A stretch of 64,000 bases of DNA. Origin: Planctomycetota bacterium. GTDB lineage: Bacteria; Planctomycetota; UBA8742; UBA2392. Each line of letters starts with the position of its first letter. Position 1 is the first letter of the stretch. Under the pieces are notes generated by a model. It did not search any database. It was not told where the DNA came from and saw only the letters and a list, made by a program, of their open reading frames with translations. Positions 1-7,996 of this stretch are shown here, in pieces. The DNA lies in assembly GCA_020638675.1 (NCBI GenBank), contig JACKID010000001.1, positions 1,736,001-1,800,000 on the forward strand, in the 5' to 3' direction. Both the position numbers and the translations under genes were made by a program.

Positions 1-1
1 C

Positions 2-223
2 CGCGGCGAAGGTCGTGCACTGCTGTTGTTGTCGTTTACGAAAGATTTGGTCGGACGGGGGCTTCACGCGGGCAAGATCGTTGGCGAAATGGCCCGCCTT
101 GTCGGCGGCGGCGGTGGGGGGAAACCCGAAATCGCACAGGCCGGCGGCAAGAACCCGGAAGGTATGTCGGAAGCGTTGGCGACCGGCAGAAAACGTATCC
201 GTGAAGTACTCGAAAAGGCGTGA
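2..223 (+). CDS. alaS: Alanyl-tRNA synthetase, C-terminal end (partial)
   Basis: The frame is open from the window edge and ends in TGA at 221-223. The 73 visible residues contain the glycine-rich stretch GGGGGGKP followed by AQAGG, the hallmark of the C-terminal DHHA1 region of alanyl-tRNA synthetase. This region helps position tRNA-Ala for the editing domain. Aminoacylation and editing domains lie outside the window. The gene runs in the same direction as rpmF and ends 41 bases before it. The identification rests on one short but very characteristic motif, so I am fairly sure. Confidence 0.85.
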   Translation, partial: RGEGRALLLLSFTKDLVGRGLHAGKIVGEMARLVGGGGGGKPEIAQAGGKNPEGMSEALATGRKRIREVLEKA

Positions 224-264
224 TCAAGCCCGCGCCGTGAGGCGCGGCAGCAGGAGAGTGAGAA

Positions 265-453
265 ATGGCCACACCGAAAAAGAAGACATCCAGGGCACGC
301 CGTAACAGCCGCCGTTCACACCACGGACTGGCGCTGCCCAAGATCAGCAAGTGCGCCAAGACGGGCCTGCCGAAGCTGTCGCACCGCGTGTGCGAAGAAA
401 GCGGCTTCTACGGCAAGACCAAGCAGGTGTTTGAAGTCGAAGAGCGCCTGTAA
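265..453 (+). CDS. rpmF: 50S ribosomal protein bL32
   Basis: This 62-residue protein opens with the basic segment ATPKKKTSRARR and the HRVC turn typical of bL32, a component of the large ribosomal subunit. The start ATG follows a GGAGAGTGAG ribosome binding site. bL32 usually binds zinc through two CxxC pairs. Here only C30 and C43 remain, and the partner positions are T33 and S46, so a canonical zinc site cannot form. The rpmF-plsX-fab order is conserved in many bacteria and supports the call. The next gene starts 61 bases downstream. Confidence 0.95.
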   Translation: MATPKKKTSRARRNSRRSHHGLALPKISKCAKTGLPKLSHRVCEESGFYGKTKQVFEVEERL

Positions 454-514
454 CCAAGACGCTTCAGTCCGGCCGTGAGTTTTACGGCCGGGTCGCTCAC
501 ATGAAGGAAGCGGA

Positions 515-1534
515 ATGCCCCGTATCGCCATAGATGCCATGGGTGGTGACAAAGCCCCCGGTGTCGTTGTCCGCGGCGCGTGGAAAGTCGCAAGCGAACA
601 GCCTGAGTGGCAGCTGTTCCTCGTCGGTGACGAGGCGGCCGTCAGTGCCGAGCTGTCCAAGTGCGAAAAGCCGCTGACCAATCTGCACGTCGTGCACTCA
701 CCAGAATCCATCGGGATGGACGAGCATCCCGTCGAGGCACTCAAGGCCAAGAAGCAGGCCAGCCTGCCGATGTGCGTAGGCATGGTTCGCGAGGGCAAGG
801 CCGACGCGGTCATCAGCGCGGGCAACACCGGCGCGCTGGTAGCGGCCGGCACGCTGATGCTGCGCAATCTTCCGGGTGTGCGGCGCGCAGGCATTTTGAC
901 CACGCTGCCGACCCTCCGCGGACGCATCGTGATCATGGACGTCGGCGCCAACGTCGCCGCCAAGGCGTCGCACCTTTCGCAATACGCGACCATGGGCGAC
1001 ATCTTCTATCGCAACCTGATCGCGCGCGAAGACGACAAGGTACACGTCAGCCTGCTCAGCGTTGGCAGCGAAGAAGGCAAGGGCAGCCCGGTTATCAAGG
1101 AAGCGCACGCGCTGCTTACGCAGTCTGAGCTGGATTTCCGAGGCAACATCGAAGGCCACGAAGTATTCGAAGGGGCCAGCGAAGTCATCGTCTGCGACGG
1201 CATGGTCGGCAACGTCGTGCTGAAGACAGCGGAGGGCCTTAGCGAGATCCTGGTCAAGATGTTCGTTCAGCACGCGACCAAGACGGGCATCGCAAGCGAC
1301 GAGCGATTCAAGGGCACCATCGGCTCACTGGCGCGCGACCTCGACTGGCAGGAAGTCGGCGGTGCGGCGTTGTTGGGCGTCAACGGTACCGTCGTGATCG
1401 CTCACGGGCGCAGCGACGAACGCGCCATCGCATCCGGCATCCGTACCGCGGCAGACTGCTGCGAAAAGCACGTGAACGACAAGATCATCGAGGCCCTGCA
1501 GCGTGAAGCCAGCAAAGCCGGCGCCACGCGCTGA
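515..1534 (+). CDS. plsX: Phosphate acyltransferase PlsX
   Basis: PlsX converts acyl-ACP and phosphate to acyl-phosphate, the acyl donor for PlsY in phospholipid synthesis. It works as a peripheral membrane enzyme. The 339-residue product has the family length and shows the N-terminal signature RIAIDAMGGDKAP and the conserved SAGNTGAL and DVGANV stretches. The ATG start follows AAGGAAG. It lies between rpmF and fabH, the standard location. Spacing to fabH is 30 bases, so the genes are probably cotranscribed. Confidence 0.97.
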   Translation: MPRIAIDAMGGDKAPGVVVRGAWKVASEQPEWQLFLVGDEAAVSAELSKCEKPLTNLHVVHSPESIGMDEHPVEALKAKKQASLPMCVGMVREGKADAVISAGNTGALVAAGTLMLRNLPGVRRAGILTTLPTLRGRIVIMDVGANVAAKASHLSQYATMGDIFYRNLIAREDDKVHVSLLSVGSEEGKGSPVIKEAHALLTQSELDFRGNIEGHEVFEGASEVIVCDGMVGNVVLKTAEGLSEILVKMFVQHATKTGIASDERFKGTIGSLARDLDWQEVGGAALLGVNGTVVIAHGRSDERAIASGIRTAADCCEKHVNDKIIEALQREASKAGATR

Positions 1535-1564
1535 TTCCCCGCAGGCACTGCAATAGGACATGAA

Positions 1565-2548
1565 GTGACCGAGCAGCGAGCAGGCATCCTCAGCATAGGC
1601 TCCTACGTTCCCGAGCGGGTGGTCACTAACGACGACATGTCGAAGATCGTCGACACGAGCGACGAGTGGATCTTCCAGCGCACAGGCATCCGCGAACGTC
1701 GCTTCGCCCGAGAAGACGAATACACGTCCGACATGGCGCTTGAGGCGACCAAGGTCGCGCTGGAGCGCGCCGAGATGAAGCCGACCGACATCGACTACAT
1801 CCTCGTCGCGACGGCCAGCCCGGACAACACGTTCCCCAACACCGCCTGCTGGGTGCAGCAGGGCTTGCAGATGGGCGACATTCCTTCGCTGGATATCAGC
1901 ACCGCCTGCGCGGGGTTTGTCTACGCGATCGAGTTGGCCGCCGCGCTCGTCAACACAGACACCTACAAGAACGTGCTGGTGATCGGCGCCGAGAAGCTGT
2001 CGTCGATTACCAACTTCAGTGACCGCTCCAGCTGCATCCTCTTCGCCGACGGCGCGGGTGCGGCGGTGGTGACGCGCACCGACGGCAACGGGCGCATCGT
2101 CTGCACGCGCAACGGAGCGCGCTATGACTACGATGCGCTGAATGTCGCCGCCGGTGGAACGCGTTTGCCGGCCAGCCACGAGACGGTCGAGAAGAACATG
2201 CACACGATCGCGCTCAAGGGCCGTACGGTCTACAAGTTCGCGGTCCAGAAGTTCATGGAGATGGCGCAGGAAGCGTGCTCGCGCGCGGACATCACGCCCG
2301 ACGACGTCGCGCTGGTCGTGCCCCACCAGGCGAACATCAACATCATCGAAAGCGCCATGAAGCGCGTCGGCATCGAGATGGATCGCGTGCTGATCAACCT
2401 CGACCGTTACGGCAACACCAGCTCCGCCAGCATTCCCATCGCGATGGATGAAGCGCTTGCGGAAGGCAGGATCAAGCGCGGCGACTACGTCCTGTTCGAA
2501 GCCTTCGGCGGCGGACTTTCCTGGGGCTATAACCTCGTTAAATGGTAA
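1565..2548 (+). CDS. fabH: 3-oxoacyl-ACP synthase III
   Basis: FabH condenses an acyl-CoA primer, commonly acetyl-CoA, with malonyl-ACP to start fatty-acid synthesis. The 327-residue protein carries the full thiolase-fold triad: C115 in STACAGF, H254 in VPHQAN and N284 in GNTSSAS. Translation begins at a GTG. No better start is visible upstream because the plsX stop is only 30 bases away. The preference for straight or branched primers cannot be read from the sequence. The neighbours plsX and fabD confirm the role. Confidence 0.97.
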   Translation: MTEQRAGILSIGSYVPERVVTNDDMSKIVDTSDEWIFQRTGIRERRFAREDEYTSDMALEATKVALERAEMKPTDIDYILVATASPDNTFPNTACWVQQGLQMGDIPSLDISTACAGFVYAIELAAALVNTDTYKNVLVIGAEKLSSITNFSDRSSCILFADGAGAAVVTRTDGNGRIVCTRNGARYDYDALNVAAGGTRLPASHETVEKNMHTIALKGRTVYKFAVQKFMEMAQEACSRADITPDDVALVVPHQANINIIESAMKRVGIEMDRVLINLDRYGNTSSASIPIAMDEALAEGRIKRGDYVLFEAFGGGLSWGYNLVKW

Positions 2549-2587
2549 GGGGTCTTGTTCCCGCACCAGCCGCTCAGGAGCTAACAC

Positions 2588-3529
2588 ATGTCCAAGACTG
2601 TTCTATTGTTTCCCGGACAAGGCGCCCAGCACGTCGGCATGGGCAAAGACCTCGCGGAGAAATACCCCGAGGCCAAGGCCGTCTTCGACAAGGCCGATGA
2701 GCTTCTCGGCTTCGGGCTCTCCAGGCTGTGTTTCGAGGGACCGGAAGAGGAACTCAATCGCACCGACGTATCCCAGCCGGCCATTCTTGCCCACTCGTGG
2801 GCGGTCGTCGCCGCGCTGAAGACGCACAAGAAGGGTCGCGAGTTGCTGGAAGGCGCGACCTGCACGGCCGGATTGTCGCTCGGCGAGTATTCAGCGCTCG
2901 CCGCGGCCGGGGCGCTGAGTTGGGAAGACGCGCTCAAGCTGGTGCGTGCGCGCGGCAAGTATATGCAGGATGCCTGCGACCTGAAGCCGTCGACGATGGC
3001 GAGCATCGTCGGGCTGGATGACGAGAAACTCTCGGAAGCCATCAAGCCCGCGCAGGAGAACGGCATCGTCGTGCTGGCAAACTTCAACGCACCCGGTCAG
3101 GTCGCCATCAGCGGCGAGAAGGAAGCGGTCGAAGCGGCCATGAAGCTCGCCAAGGAAGCCGGCGCCAAGCTGACCGTGCCGCTCAGCGTTGCAGGCGCGT
3201 TCCACAGCCCGTTGATGGAGCCGGCACGCGAACGCCTCGCCGCCGAGATAGAGACCACGACGTTCCATTCGCCCCACGTGGGAGTAATCGCAAACGTCGA
3301 CGCGACCGAGCACCGGGAGCCCGCAAAGCTGAAGAACAACCTGGTCCAGCAACTGACAGCGCCCGTGCTGTGGGCGAAGAGCATGCAGATGCTGGTGGAC
3401 CACGGCTTCGAGAATTTCATCGAGATCGGCCCGGGCAACGTGCTCGCCGGTCTTCTCAAGCGCGTCGCGCGTTCAGCCAATCGCGTCAGCATCGGCAAGG
3501 CCGATGAGCTGGCAGCCGCAGTCGAATAG
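2588..3529 (+). CDS. fabD: Malonyl-CoA:ACP transacylase
   Basis: FabD moves malonyl groups from CoA to ACP, supplying the elongating unit for fatty-acid synthesis. The 313-residue product has the acyltransferase fold with the N-terminal FPGQGAQ motif, the nucleophile S97 in GLSLGE and the catalytic H206 in AFHSPLM. The start ATG is preceded by CAGGAG. It lies between fabH and fabG and is probably part of the same transcript. Length and motifs are typical of a stand-alone FabD. Confidence 0.97.
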   Translation: MSKTVLLFPGQGAQHVGMGKDLAEKYPEAKAVFDKADELLGFGLSRLCFEGPEEELNRTDVSQPAILAHSWAVVAALKTHKKGRELLEGATCTAGLSLGEYSALAAAGALSWEDALKLVRARGKYMQDACDLKPSTMASIVGLDDEKLSEAIKPAQENGIVVLANFNAPGQVAISGEKEAVEAAMKLAKEAGAKLTVPLSVAGAFHSPLMEPARERLAAEIETTTFHSPHVGVIANVDATEHREPAKLKNNLVQQLTAPVLWAKSMQMLVDHGFENFIEIGPGNVLAGLLKRVARSANRVSIGKADELAAAVE

Positions 3530-3546
3530 CAAAGGGTGGGGGAGAC

Positions 3547-4293
3547 ATGGGGGCACTCGACGGGCGTAAGGCCCTGATCACCGGCGCGTCGCGCGGCATC
3601 GGCCGTGCTATCGCGGAAGCATTTGCAAAGGAAGGCGCGGATCTGGCGCTTGTGGCGACAGCCGCGGACCGCGTCGCCGCTACCGCCGCCGCATGCAGGG
3701 ATCTCGGCGCGAAGACAGTGGAAGCGTTCGGTCTCGACGTCAGCAATTCCGACGCCTGCAATGCAGTGGTGAAGGAAGTGCAGGAAAAGCTGGGCGGGCT
3801 GGACATCATCGTCAACAACGCCGGCGTCACGCGTGACAACCTGCTGATGCGCCTGAGCGACGAGGACTACGACCTCGTGCTGAACACGAACCTGAAGGGC
3901 GCGTTCAACATCACCCGTGCTGCTGCGCGGCCACTGATGAAGTCGAAAAACGGGCGTCTGATCAATATCGCCAGCGTGGTCGGCATCGCGGGCAACGCGG
4001 GGCAGGCGAACTACGCCGCCAGCAAGGGCGGGCTGATCGCCTTCACCAAGAGCGTCGCGAAGGAACTGTCCGGTCGCGGCGTAACGGCGAACGTGATCGC
4101 TCCGGGCTTCATTGAGACCGACATGACTTCGGGTCTCGACGCAAAGGTCAAAGAGGAAGCCTTGAAGGGCATTCGTCTCGGGCGATTTGGCCAGCCGGTC
4201 GACATCGCCAACGCGGCAGTGTTCCTGGCCGGCGACACGGGCGCATACATCACGGCACAGGTGCTCGTGGTCGACGGCGGCATGACCGCGTGA
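3547..4293 (+). CDS. fabG: 3-oxoacyl-ACP reductase
   Basis: FabG uses NADPH to reduce 3-oxoacyl-ACP in the elongation cycle. This 248-residue short-chain dehydrogenase has the cofactor loop TGASRGIG near residue 12, the NNAG motif near 90 and the catalytic set S143, Y156 and K160 (YAASK). The start follows GGGGGAGAC. It is 17 bases from fabD. In most genomes acpP and fabF follow directly, but here the next 8.5 kb hold a transposase and a propionyl-CoA module. Confidence 0.96.
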   Translation: MGALDGRKALITGASRGIGRAIAEAFAKEGADLALVATAADRVAATAAACRDLGAKTVEAFGLDVSNSDACNAVVKEVQEKLGGLDIIVNNAGVTRDNLLMRLSDEDYDLVLNTNLKGAFNITRAAARPLMKSKNGRLINIASVVGIAGNAGQANYAASKGGLIAFTKSVAKELSGRGVTANVIAPGFIETDMTSGLDAKVKEEALKGIRLGRFGQPVDIANAAVFLAGDTGAYITAQVLVVDGGMTA

Positions 4294-4299
4294 AGGATC

Positions 4300-4316
4300 G
4301 CGGGCGTCTCGCCCGC
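4300..4316. repeat. REP-like palindrome left of the RAYT gene
   Basis: A perfect 7-bp stem with a 3-base loop (GCGGGCG-TCT-CGCCCGC) begins 6 bases after the fabG stop. Read on the other strand it is GCGGGCG-AGA-CGCCCGC. This closely matches the palindrome at 4926-4942 on the far side of the transposase, in inverted orientation. RAYT transposases are known to act on such REP-type hairpins. It may also serve as a weak transcription stop after fabG, although no T-run follows. Confidence 0.6.
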
Positions 4317-4333
4317 ATAACTGAGGTGGCGCA

Positions 4334-4915
4334 GTGCCGGAAGCCAGAGGATGGCACTCTCGAGGTTACCTGCCGCACTTCGACGGCGAGCAGGTCACCC
4401 AAGCTGTAGCGTTTCGACTCGCCGATTCGCTGCCGAGTGAAGTTGTTCTGCGCTGGAGGGACGAACTCGAGGTCTTGCCTGAGCAACAGAGGGCTCGCGA
4501 ACTGCGGAGCCGCATCGATAAGTGGCTGGATACCGGCTACGGGGAATGTCTGCTTCGCGATGCCAAAATCGCAGGCATTGTGCAAAGCGCGCTTCAGCAC
4601 TTTGACGGCATACGCTACGAGCTGCTGAATTGGTGCGTCATGCCAAACCACGTGCACGCTTTGTTCACGCCCTTGCCGGGGCATGCCCTTTCGGGCATCG
4701 TGCACTCGTGGAAGTCGTTCACTGCCAAGGCAATCAACAAGGCGTTAGGCAGGAATGGACAAGTCTGGATGCCCGACTATTTCGACCGTTTTGTTCGGGA
4801 CGCTGAACACTTTGGTACGGCCATGAACTACATCGATCAGAACCCGGTTCGTGCGGGACTGTGCGCCGACCCCAAAGCTTGGCCTTGGGGTGGCGCGACC
4901 TCGCGTCTCGCGTAG
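4334..4915 (+). CDS. REP-associated tyrosine transposase (RAYT, Y1_Tnp family)
   Basis: This is a single-strand DNA transposase or nickase of the IS200-like Y1 family, subgroup RAYT. The 193-residue product shows the HuH metal motif H106-V-H108 in MPNHVHAL, the WKSFTAKAIN helix, the VWMPDYFDRFVRD stretch and the probable nucleophile Y166 in NYIDQNPVRAG. Translation starts at GTG. No terminal repeats of an autonomous element are obvious, but related palindromes flank the gene on both sides, in opposite orientation. RAYTs are usually domesticated and mobilise small REP sequences rather than themselves. It separates fabG from the propionyl-CoA genes. Confidence 0.9.
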   Translation: MPEARGWHSRGYLPHFDGEQVTQAVAFRLADSLPSEVVLRWRDELEVLPEQQRARELRSRIDKWLDTGYGECLLRDAKIAGIVQSALQHFDGIRYELLNWCVMPNHVHALFTPLPGHALSGIVHSWKSFTAKAINKALGRNGQVWMPDYFDRFVRDAEHFGTAMNYIDQNPVRAGLCADPKAWPWGGATSRLA

Positions 4916-4925
4916 TGATCTGGAG

Positions 4926-4942
4926 GCGGCCGAGACGGCCGC
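4926..4942. repeat. REP-like palindrome right of the RAYT gene
   Basis: A perfect 7-bp stem with an AGA loop (GCGGCCG-AGA-CGGCCGC) lies 10 bases after the transposase stop and 12 bases before the carboxyltransferase start. It differs from the reverse complement of the left palindrome by one compensated base pair. Such covariation, with loop and length kept, is what one expects of a family of REP elements. Confidence 0.6.
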
Positions 4943-4954
4943 GTTCCGCTGCAC

Positions 4955-6562
4955 ATGGGAAAGACGAAGAACAAGTCCACATCCCGCCTGCGCCCGGACC
5001 TGCCGGCCGGCGTGCTTTCACAGCGTGAAGCGATCGAGAAGCTTGACACGCTCAGCGAGAAAGCGCGCGAAGGCGGCGGCGCAGCGCGCATTGAGAAGCA
5101 GCACGCTTCCGGCAAGCTGACGGCGCGCGAGCGCATCGCACTGCTCTGCGACGAGGGAAGCTTCGAAGAGATCGACGCCTTCGTGACCCACAACGCCACG
5201 GAGTTCGGGCTGGCCGACAAGAAGTTCCTCGGCGACGGCGTAGTCACGGGGGTCGGGCGCGTCTACGGGCGCCCCGTCTACGTGTTCGCGCAGGATTTCA
5301 CCGTGTTCGGCGGCAGCCTCGGTGAGCGCTACGGGCAAAAGATCGTCAAGATCATGGACCAGGCGCTGAAGAACGGCTGCCCGGTGATCGGCTTCAATGA
5401 CTCCGGCGGCGCGCGCATTCAGGAGGGCGTCGCCAGCCTCGGCGCGTACGCCGACATTTTCCTGCGCAACACGCTGAGCAGCGGCGTGATTCCGCAGATC
5501 AGCGCCATCATGGGCCCCTGCGCGGGCGGCGCGGTCTACAGCCCTGCGATCACCGACTTCGTGTTCATGGTGGAAGGCACGAGCCACATGTTCGTGACCG
5601 GCCCGAACGTGATCAAGTCGGTCACGCACGAAGAGATCGACATGGAGGGTCTCGGCGGCGCGGGCGTGCACGGCGAAACCAGCGGCGTAAGCCACTTCAC
5701 CAGCCCGAGCGAGCCGGATTGCATCGTCGGCATCAAAAAGCTGCTCAGCTTCCTGCCGCAGAACAACCTCGAGCCGCCGCCGTACATCGAGCCCGACGAC
5801 GACCCTGAGCGCGAAGACGAGCGCCTGGACCGCGTGATTCCGGACCACCCGGAAAAGCCCTACGACATGCACGATGTGCTCGAAACCGTCGTCGACGACG
5901 GCGATTTCTTCGAAGTCCACAAAGAGTACGCGCAGAACCTGATCGTCGGCTTCGCAAGGCTGGGTGGCCACAGCGTGGGGATCGTCGCGCAGCAGCCCGC
6001 AGTACTGGCCGGCTGCCTCGACATCGCCAGCAGCCTGAAGGGCGCGCGTTTCGTGCGGTTCTGTGATGCGTTCAATATCCCGATCATCACGTTTGAGGAC
6101 GTCCCGGGCTTCCTGCCGGGCGTGAATCAGGAACACAACGGCATCATCAAACATGGCGCCAAGCTGTTGTACGCCTACTGCGAAGCCACGGTCCCGAAGC
6201 TCTGCGTCATCACCCGCAAAGCCTACGGCGGCGCGTATTGCGTGATGTCGAGCAAACACATCCGCAGCGACGTCAACTACGCCTGGCCCACGGCCGAGAT
6301 CGCCGTAATGGGCGCGCAGGGCGCCGTAAACATCCTGCATGCCAAGGACCTGGCCGGTGCCGACGGGCCGGAAAAGGCGCAGGAGTTGATCGCCGACTAT
6401 CGCGACCGCTTCAGCAACCCGTACGACGCCGCCGCCCGCGGCTACATCGACGCTGTGATCAAGCCGCGCGAGACGCGCCGCAAGCTGATCCGCGCGCTGG
6501 AGGTTGTCCGCCACAAACGGGATGTAAACCCACCGAAGAAGCACGGCAACATTCCGCTATAG
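4955..6562 (+). CDS. pccB: Acyl-CoA carboxylase carboxyltransferase subunit (propionyl-CoA type)
   Basis: This subunit transfers CO2 from carboxybiotin to an acyl-CoA, most likely making methylmalonyl-CoA from propionyl-CoA. The 535-residue protein has both crotonase-fold halves. The oxyanion glycines are in NDSGGARIQEG (149-159) and in the RKAYGGAY stretch (421-428), and EDVPGFLPG lies between them. Position 429, which follows GGAY and controls substrate choice in Streptomyces PccB/AccB, is cysteine rather than the Asp of classical PCC. The context of biotin carboxylase, carrier, mutase and epimerase genes supports propionyl-CoA. Two lipoprotein genes separate it from the rest of the module. 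Confidence 0.92.
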   Translation: MGKTKNKSTSRLRPDLPAGVLSQREAIEKLDTLSEKAREGGGAARIEKQHASGKLTARERIALLCDEGSFEEIDAFVTHNATEFGLADKKFLGDGVVTGVGRVYGRPVYVFAQDFTVFGGSLGERYGQKIVKIMDQALKNGCPVIGFNDSGGARIQEGVASLGAYADIFLRNTLSSGVIPQISAIMGPCAGGAVYSPAITDFVFMVEGTSHMFVTGPNVIKSVTHEEIDMEGLGGAGVHGETSGVSHFTSPSEPDCIVGIKKLLSFLPQNNLEPPPYIEPDDDPEREDERLDRVIPDHPEKPYDMHDVLETVVDDGDFFEVHKEYAQNLIVGFARLGGHSVGIVAQQPAVLAGCLDIASSLKGARFVRFCDAFNIPIITFEDVPGFLPGVNQEHNGIIKHGAKLLYAYCEATVPKLCVITRKAYGGAYCVMSSKHIRSDVNYAWPTAEIAVMGAQGAVNILHAKDLAGADGPEKAQELIADYRDRFSNPYDAAARGYIDAVIKPRETRRKLIRALEVVRHKRDVNPPKKHGNIPL

Positions 6563-6646
6563 AGGCGACGCCTGGATTCGATTATCCTGAGTTCGCGTAG
6601 AACGGCCGTCCGGCAGACGCTCAACGGCCCCCGCAAGGAAAGTGCA

Positions 6647-7252
6647 GTGGTACTACGCTCCGTTCACACAATCATCGCCATACTGTTTGCAGCGCTCGTG
6701 CTTGCGGGCTGCCCGCAATCCACGGACTGGAACGCGGACCAGGAAGCCGTCCACAAGGCGATGCTGGAATGGTCTTCGGCGGTGACACGCCAGAGCGCCG
6801 AGGACATGTGGGACCGCCTGAGCCCTGACGCGCAGGACATCTTCAAGCGCGAGCTGGAGGGAACGAACCCGGCCGGCGTCCGCGCCACGGTGGCAATGAA
6901 CAAGACCGCGCTGGACCCGGCGGCTTTGACGTCGGACAACGACCGCGCCCGCATCAAGGCTCTGCTGGCGACGCTGCCGGAAGATCCGGACCATATGACG
7001 CCGAAAGACTACTACATCTGGCGCGTAAAGCCGGATTTGACTGCTGAGGGTGCGGAAAAGACGGCGCGTCTGTTTTCGCGCGAAAACGTCGAAAGCATTA
7101 CGATCGAGGGCGAACGGGCCACTGTGGTGCTGAAGGCGGGCGATCCGAAGAGATATTCATGGGTTCGTCACGATGGGGTCTGGAAATTTGACGTAAAGCC
7201 TAGCATCCTGCGCGCACTCGAAACCGCGCGTGAGCGCGAAAAACAAGACTAG
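6647..7252 (+). CDS. Predicted lipoprotein of unknown function
   Basis: The 201-residue product has a short N-terminal hydrophobic segment ending in the lipobox LAGC, so it should be acylated at that cysteine and tethered to a membrane. I do not recognise the mature domain. Its size and the W-V-R-H-D-G-V-W-K-F-D ending resemble small alpha+beta (NTF2-like) lipoprotein domains, but this is only an impression. The GTG start is 7 bases after AAGGAAAG. It is followed 42 bases later by a second lipoprotein of the same size, and both sit inside the propionyl-CoA cluster. Confidence 0.8.
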   Translation: MVLRSVHTIIAILFAALVLAGCPQSTDWNADQEAVHKAMLEWSSAVTRQSAEDMWDRLSPDAQDIFKRELEGTNPAGVRATVAMNKTALDPAALTSDNDRARIKALLATLPEDPDHMTPKDYYIWRVKPDLTAEGAEKTARLFSRENVESITIEGERATVVLKAGDPKRYSWVRHDGVWKFDVKPSILRALETAREREKQD

Positions 7253-7294
7253 TCGCTCAACAAGTGTAGAGAACTGGAACAGGAGAGGCGGGGA

Positions 7295-7909
7295 ATGCGG
7301 AATACATGGAAGTTGCTGCCATTGGCAGTGCTGGCGGTCATGCTTTTCGGTTGTGGCGGTGGTGGTGGTACGGCTACGCCTGACGACATTGGCAAGTCCG
7401 TTGTCAGTGCCGTAAAGAGTGAGAACTTTGACTCACTCTACAGTCTGCTTCCGCACCAACTTGAAGATCCGGCCTATGACGCGGCCCGCCGTGAGTACCG
7501 TATCAAAGAAGGCTACGAGCGCTGGAAGGATGTCAAGGACACCTACCTTGGCAACAAGGAAAAGGGCGTCGAAGCTCTCGACCCTGAAGAGAAGTCCGGC
7601 ATCAAGGATGAGGACTCGTGGAAGAGCGCGACTCCCGAGCGCTTGTACGCCACCGATACCGGCGCCTACCAGATCTACAAGATCAAGAAGTTCGAAGACC
7701 GCGTGACCAACGCGGAGTTCTACTGGCGCGGCACCAACATCAACAGCGTGAAGCCAGGTGAGGAAGACCGCCGGACGGCCAGTGTTCGGTTTTCAAACAT
7801 CTACGGTGACTCAATTGTCGTGAGTTGCATTGAAGACCAGGGCCTGTGGTACATGATCAGCTATAGTCTCCGCTTTGCGGAAGAGCTGCCCAAGCCGCCG
7901 GAAGACTAA
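7295..7909 (+). CDS. Predicted lipoprotein of unknown function
   Basis: A 204-residue protein with a signal peptide and lipobox LFGC, followed by a run of glycines that probably acts as a flexible tether. The remainder is mixed charged sequence with Tyr-rich strands (EFYWRG, GLWYMISYS) and has no motif I can name. The ATG follows AGGAGAGG. With the preceding gene it forms a lipoprotein pair of similar length. A strong hairpin terminator begins 16 bases after the stop, closing this transcript before the biotin carboxylase gene. Confidence 0.8.
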   Translation: MRNTWKLLPLAVLAVMLFGCGGGGGTATPDDIGKSVVSAVKSENFDSLYSLLPHQLEDPAYDAARREYRIKEGYERWKDVKDTYLGNKEKGVEALDPEEKSGIKDEDSWKSATPERLYATDTGAYQIYKIKKFEDRVTNAEFYWRGTNINSVKPGEEDRRTASVRFSNIYGDSIVVSCIEDQGLWYMISYSLRFAEELPKPPED

Positions 7910-7925
7910 ACCGCTGTCCCACACG

Positions 7926-7955
7926 AAAGGCGCGCTTCGGCGCGCCTTTCTTTTT
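7926..7955 (+). terminator. Rho-independent terminator
   Basis: A perfect 10-bp stem (AAAGGCGCGC with GCGCGCCTTT) closed by a TTCG tetraloop is followed by CTTTTT. This is a textbook intrinsic terminator placed 16 bases after the second lipoprotein gene. It implies that the biotin carboxylase gene at 7997 has its own promoter or depends on readthrough. Confidence 0.93.
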
Positions 7956-7996
7956 GCCTCTGGCCCAATCCTGCTTGAGCCCCTAAATTCCGCGCC

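Noticed and set aside
5018..6544. A 508-codon minus-strand frame inside the carboxyltransferase gene; similar long shadows occur at 9714-11246 and 12742-14421.
   Set aside because: High GC content produces long antisense frames. The products have no recognisable motifs, while the plus-strand proteins do.
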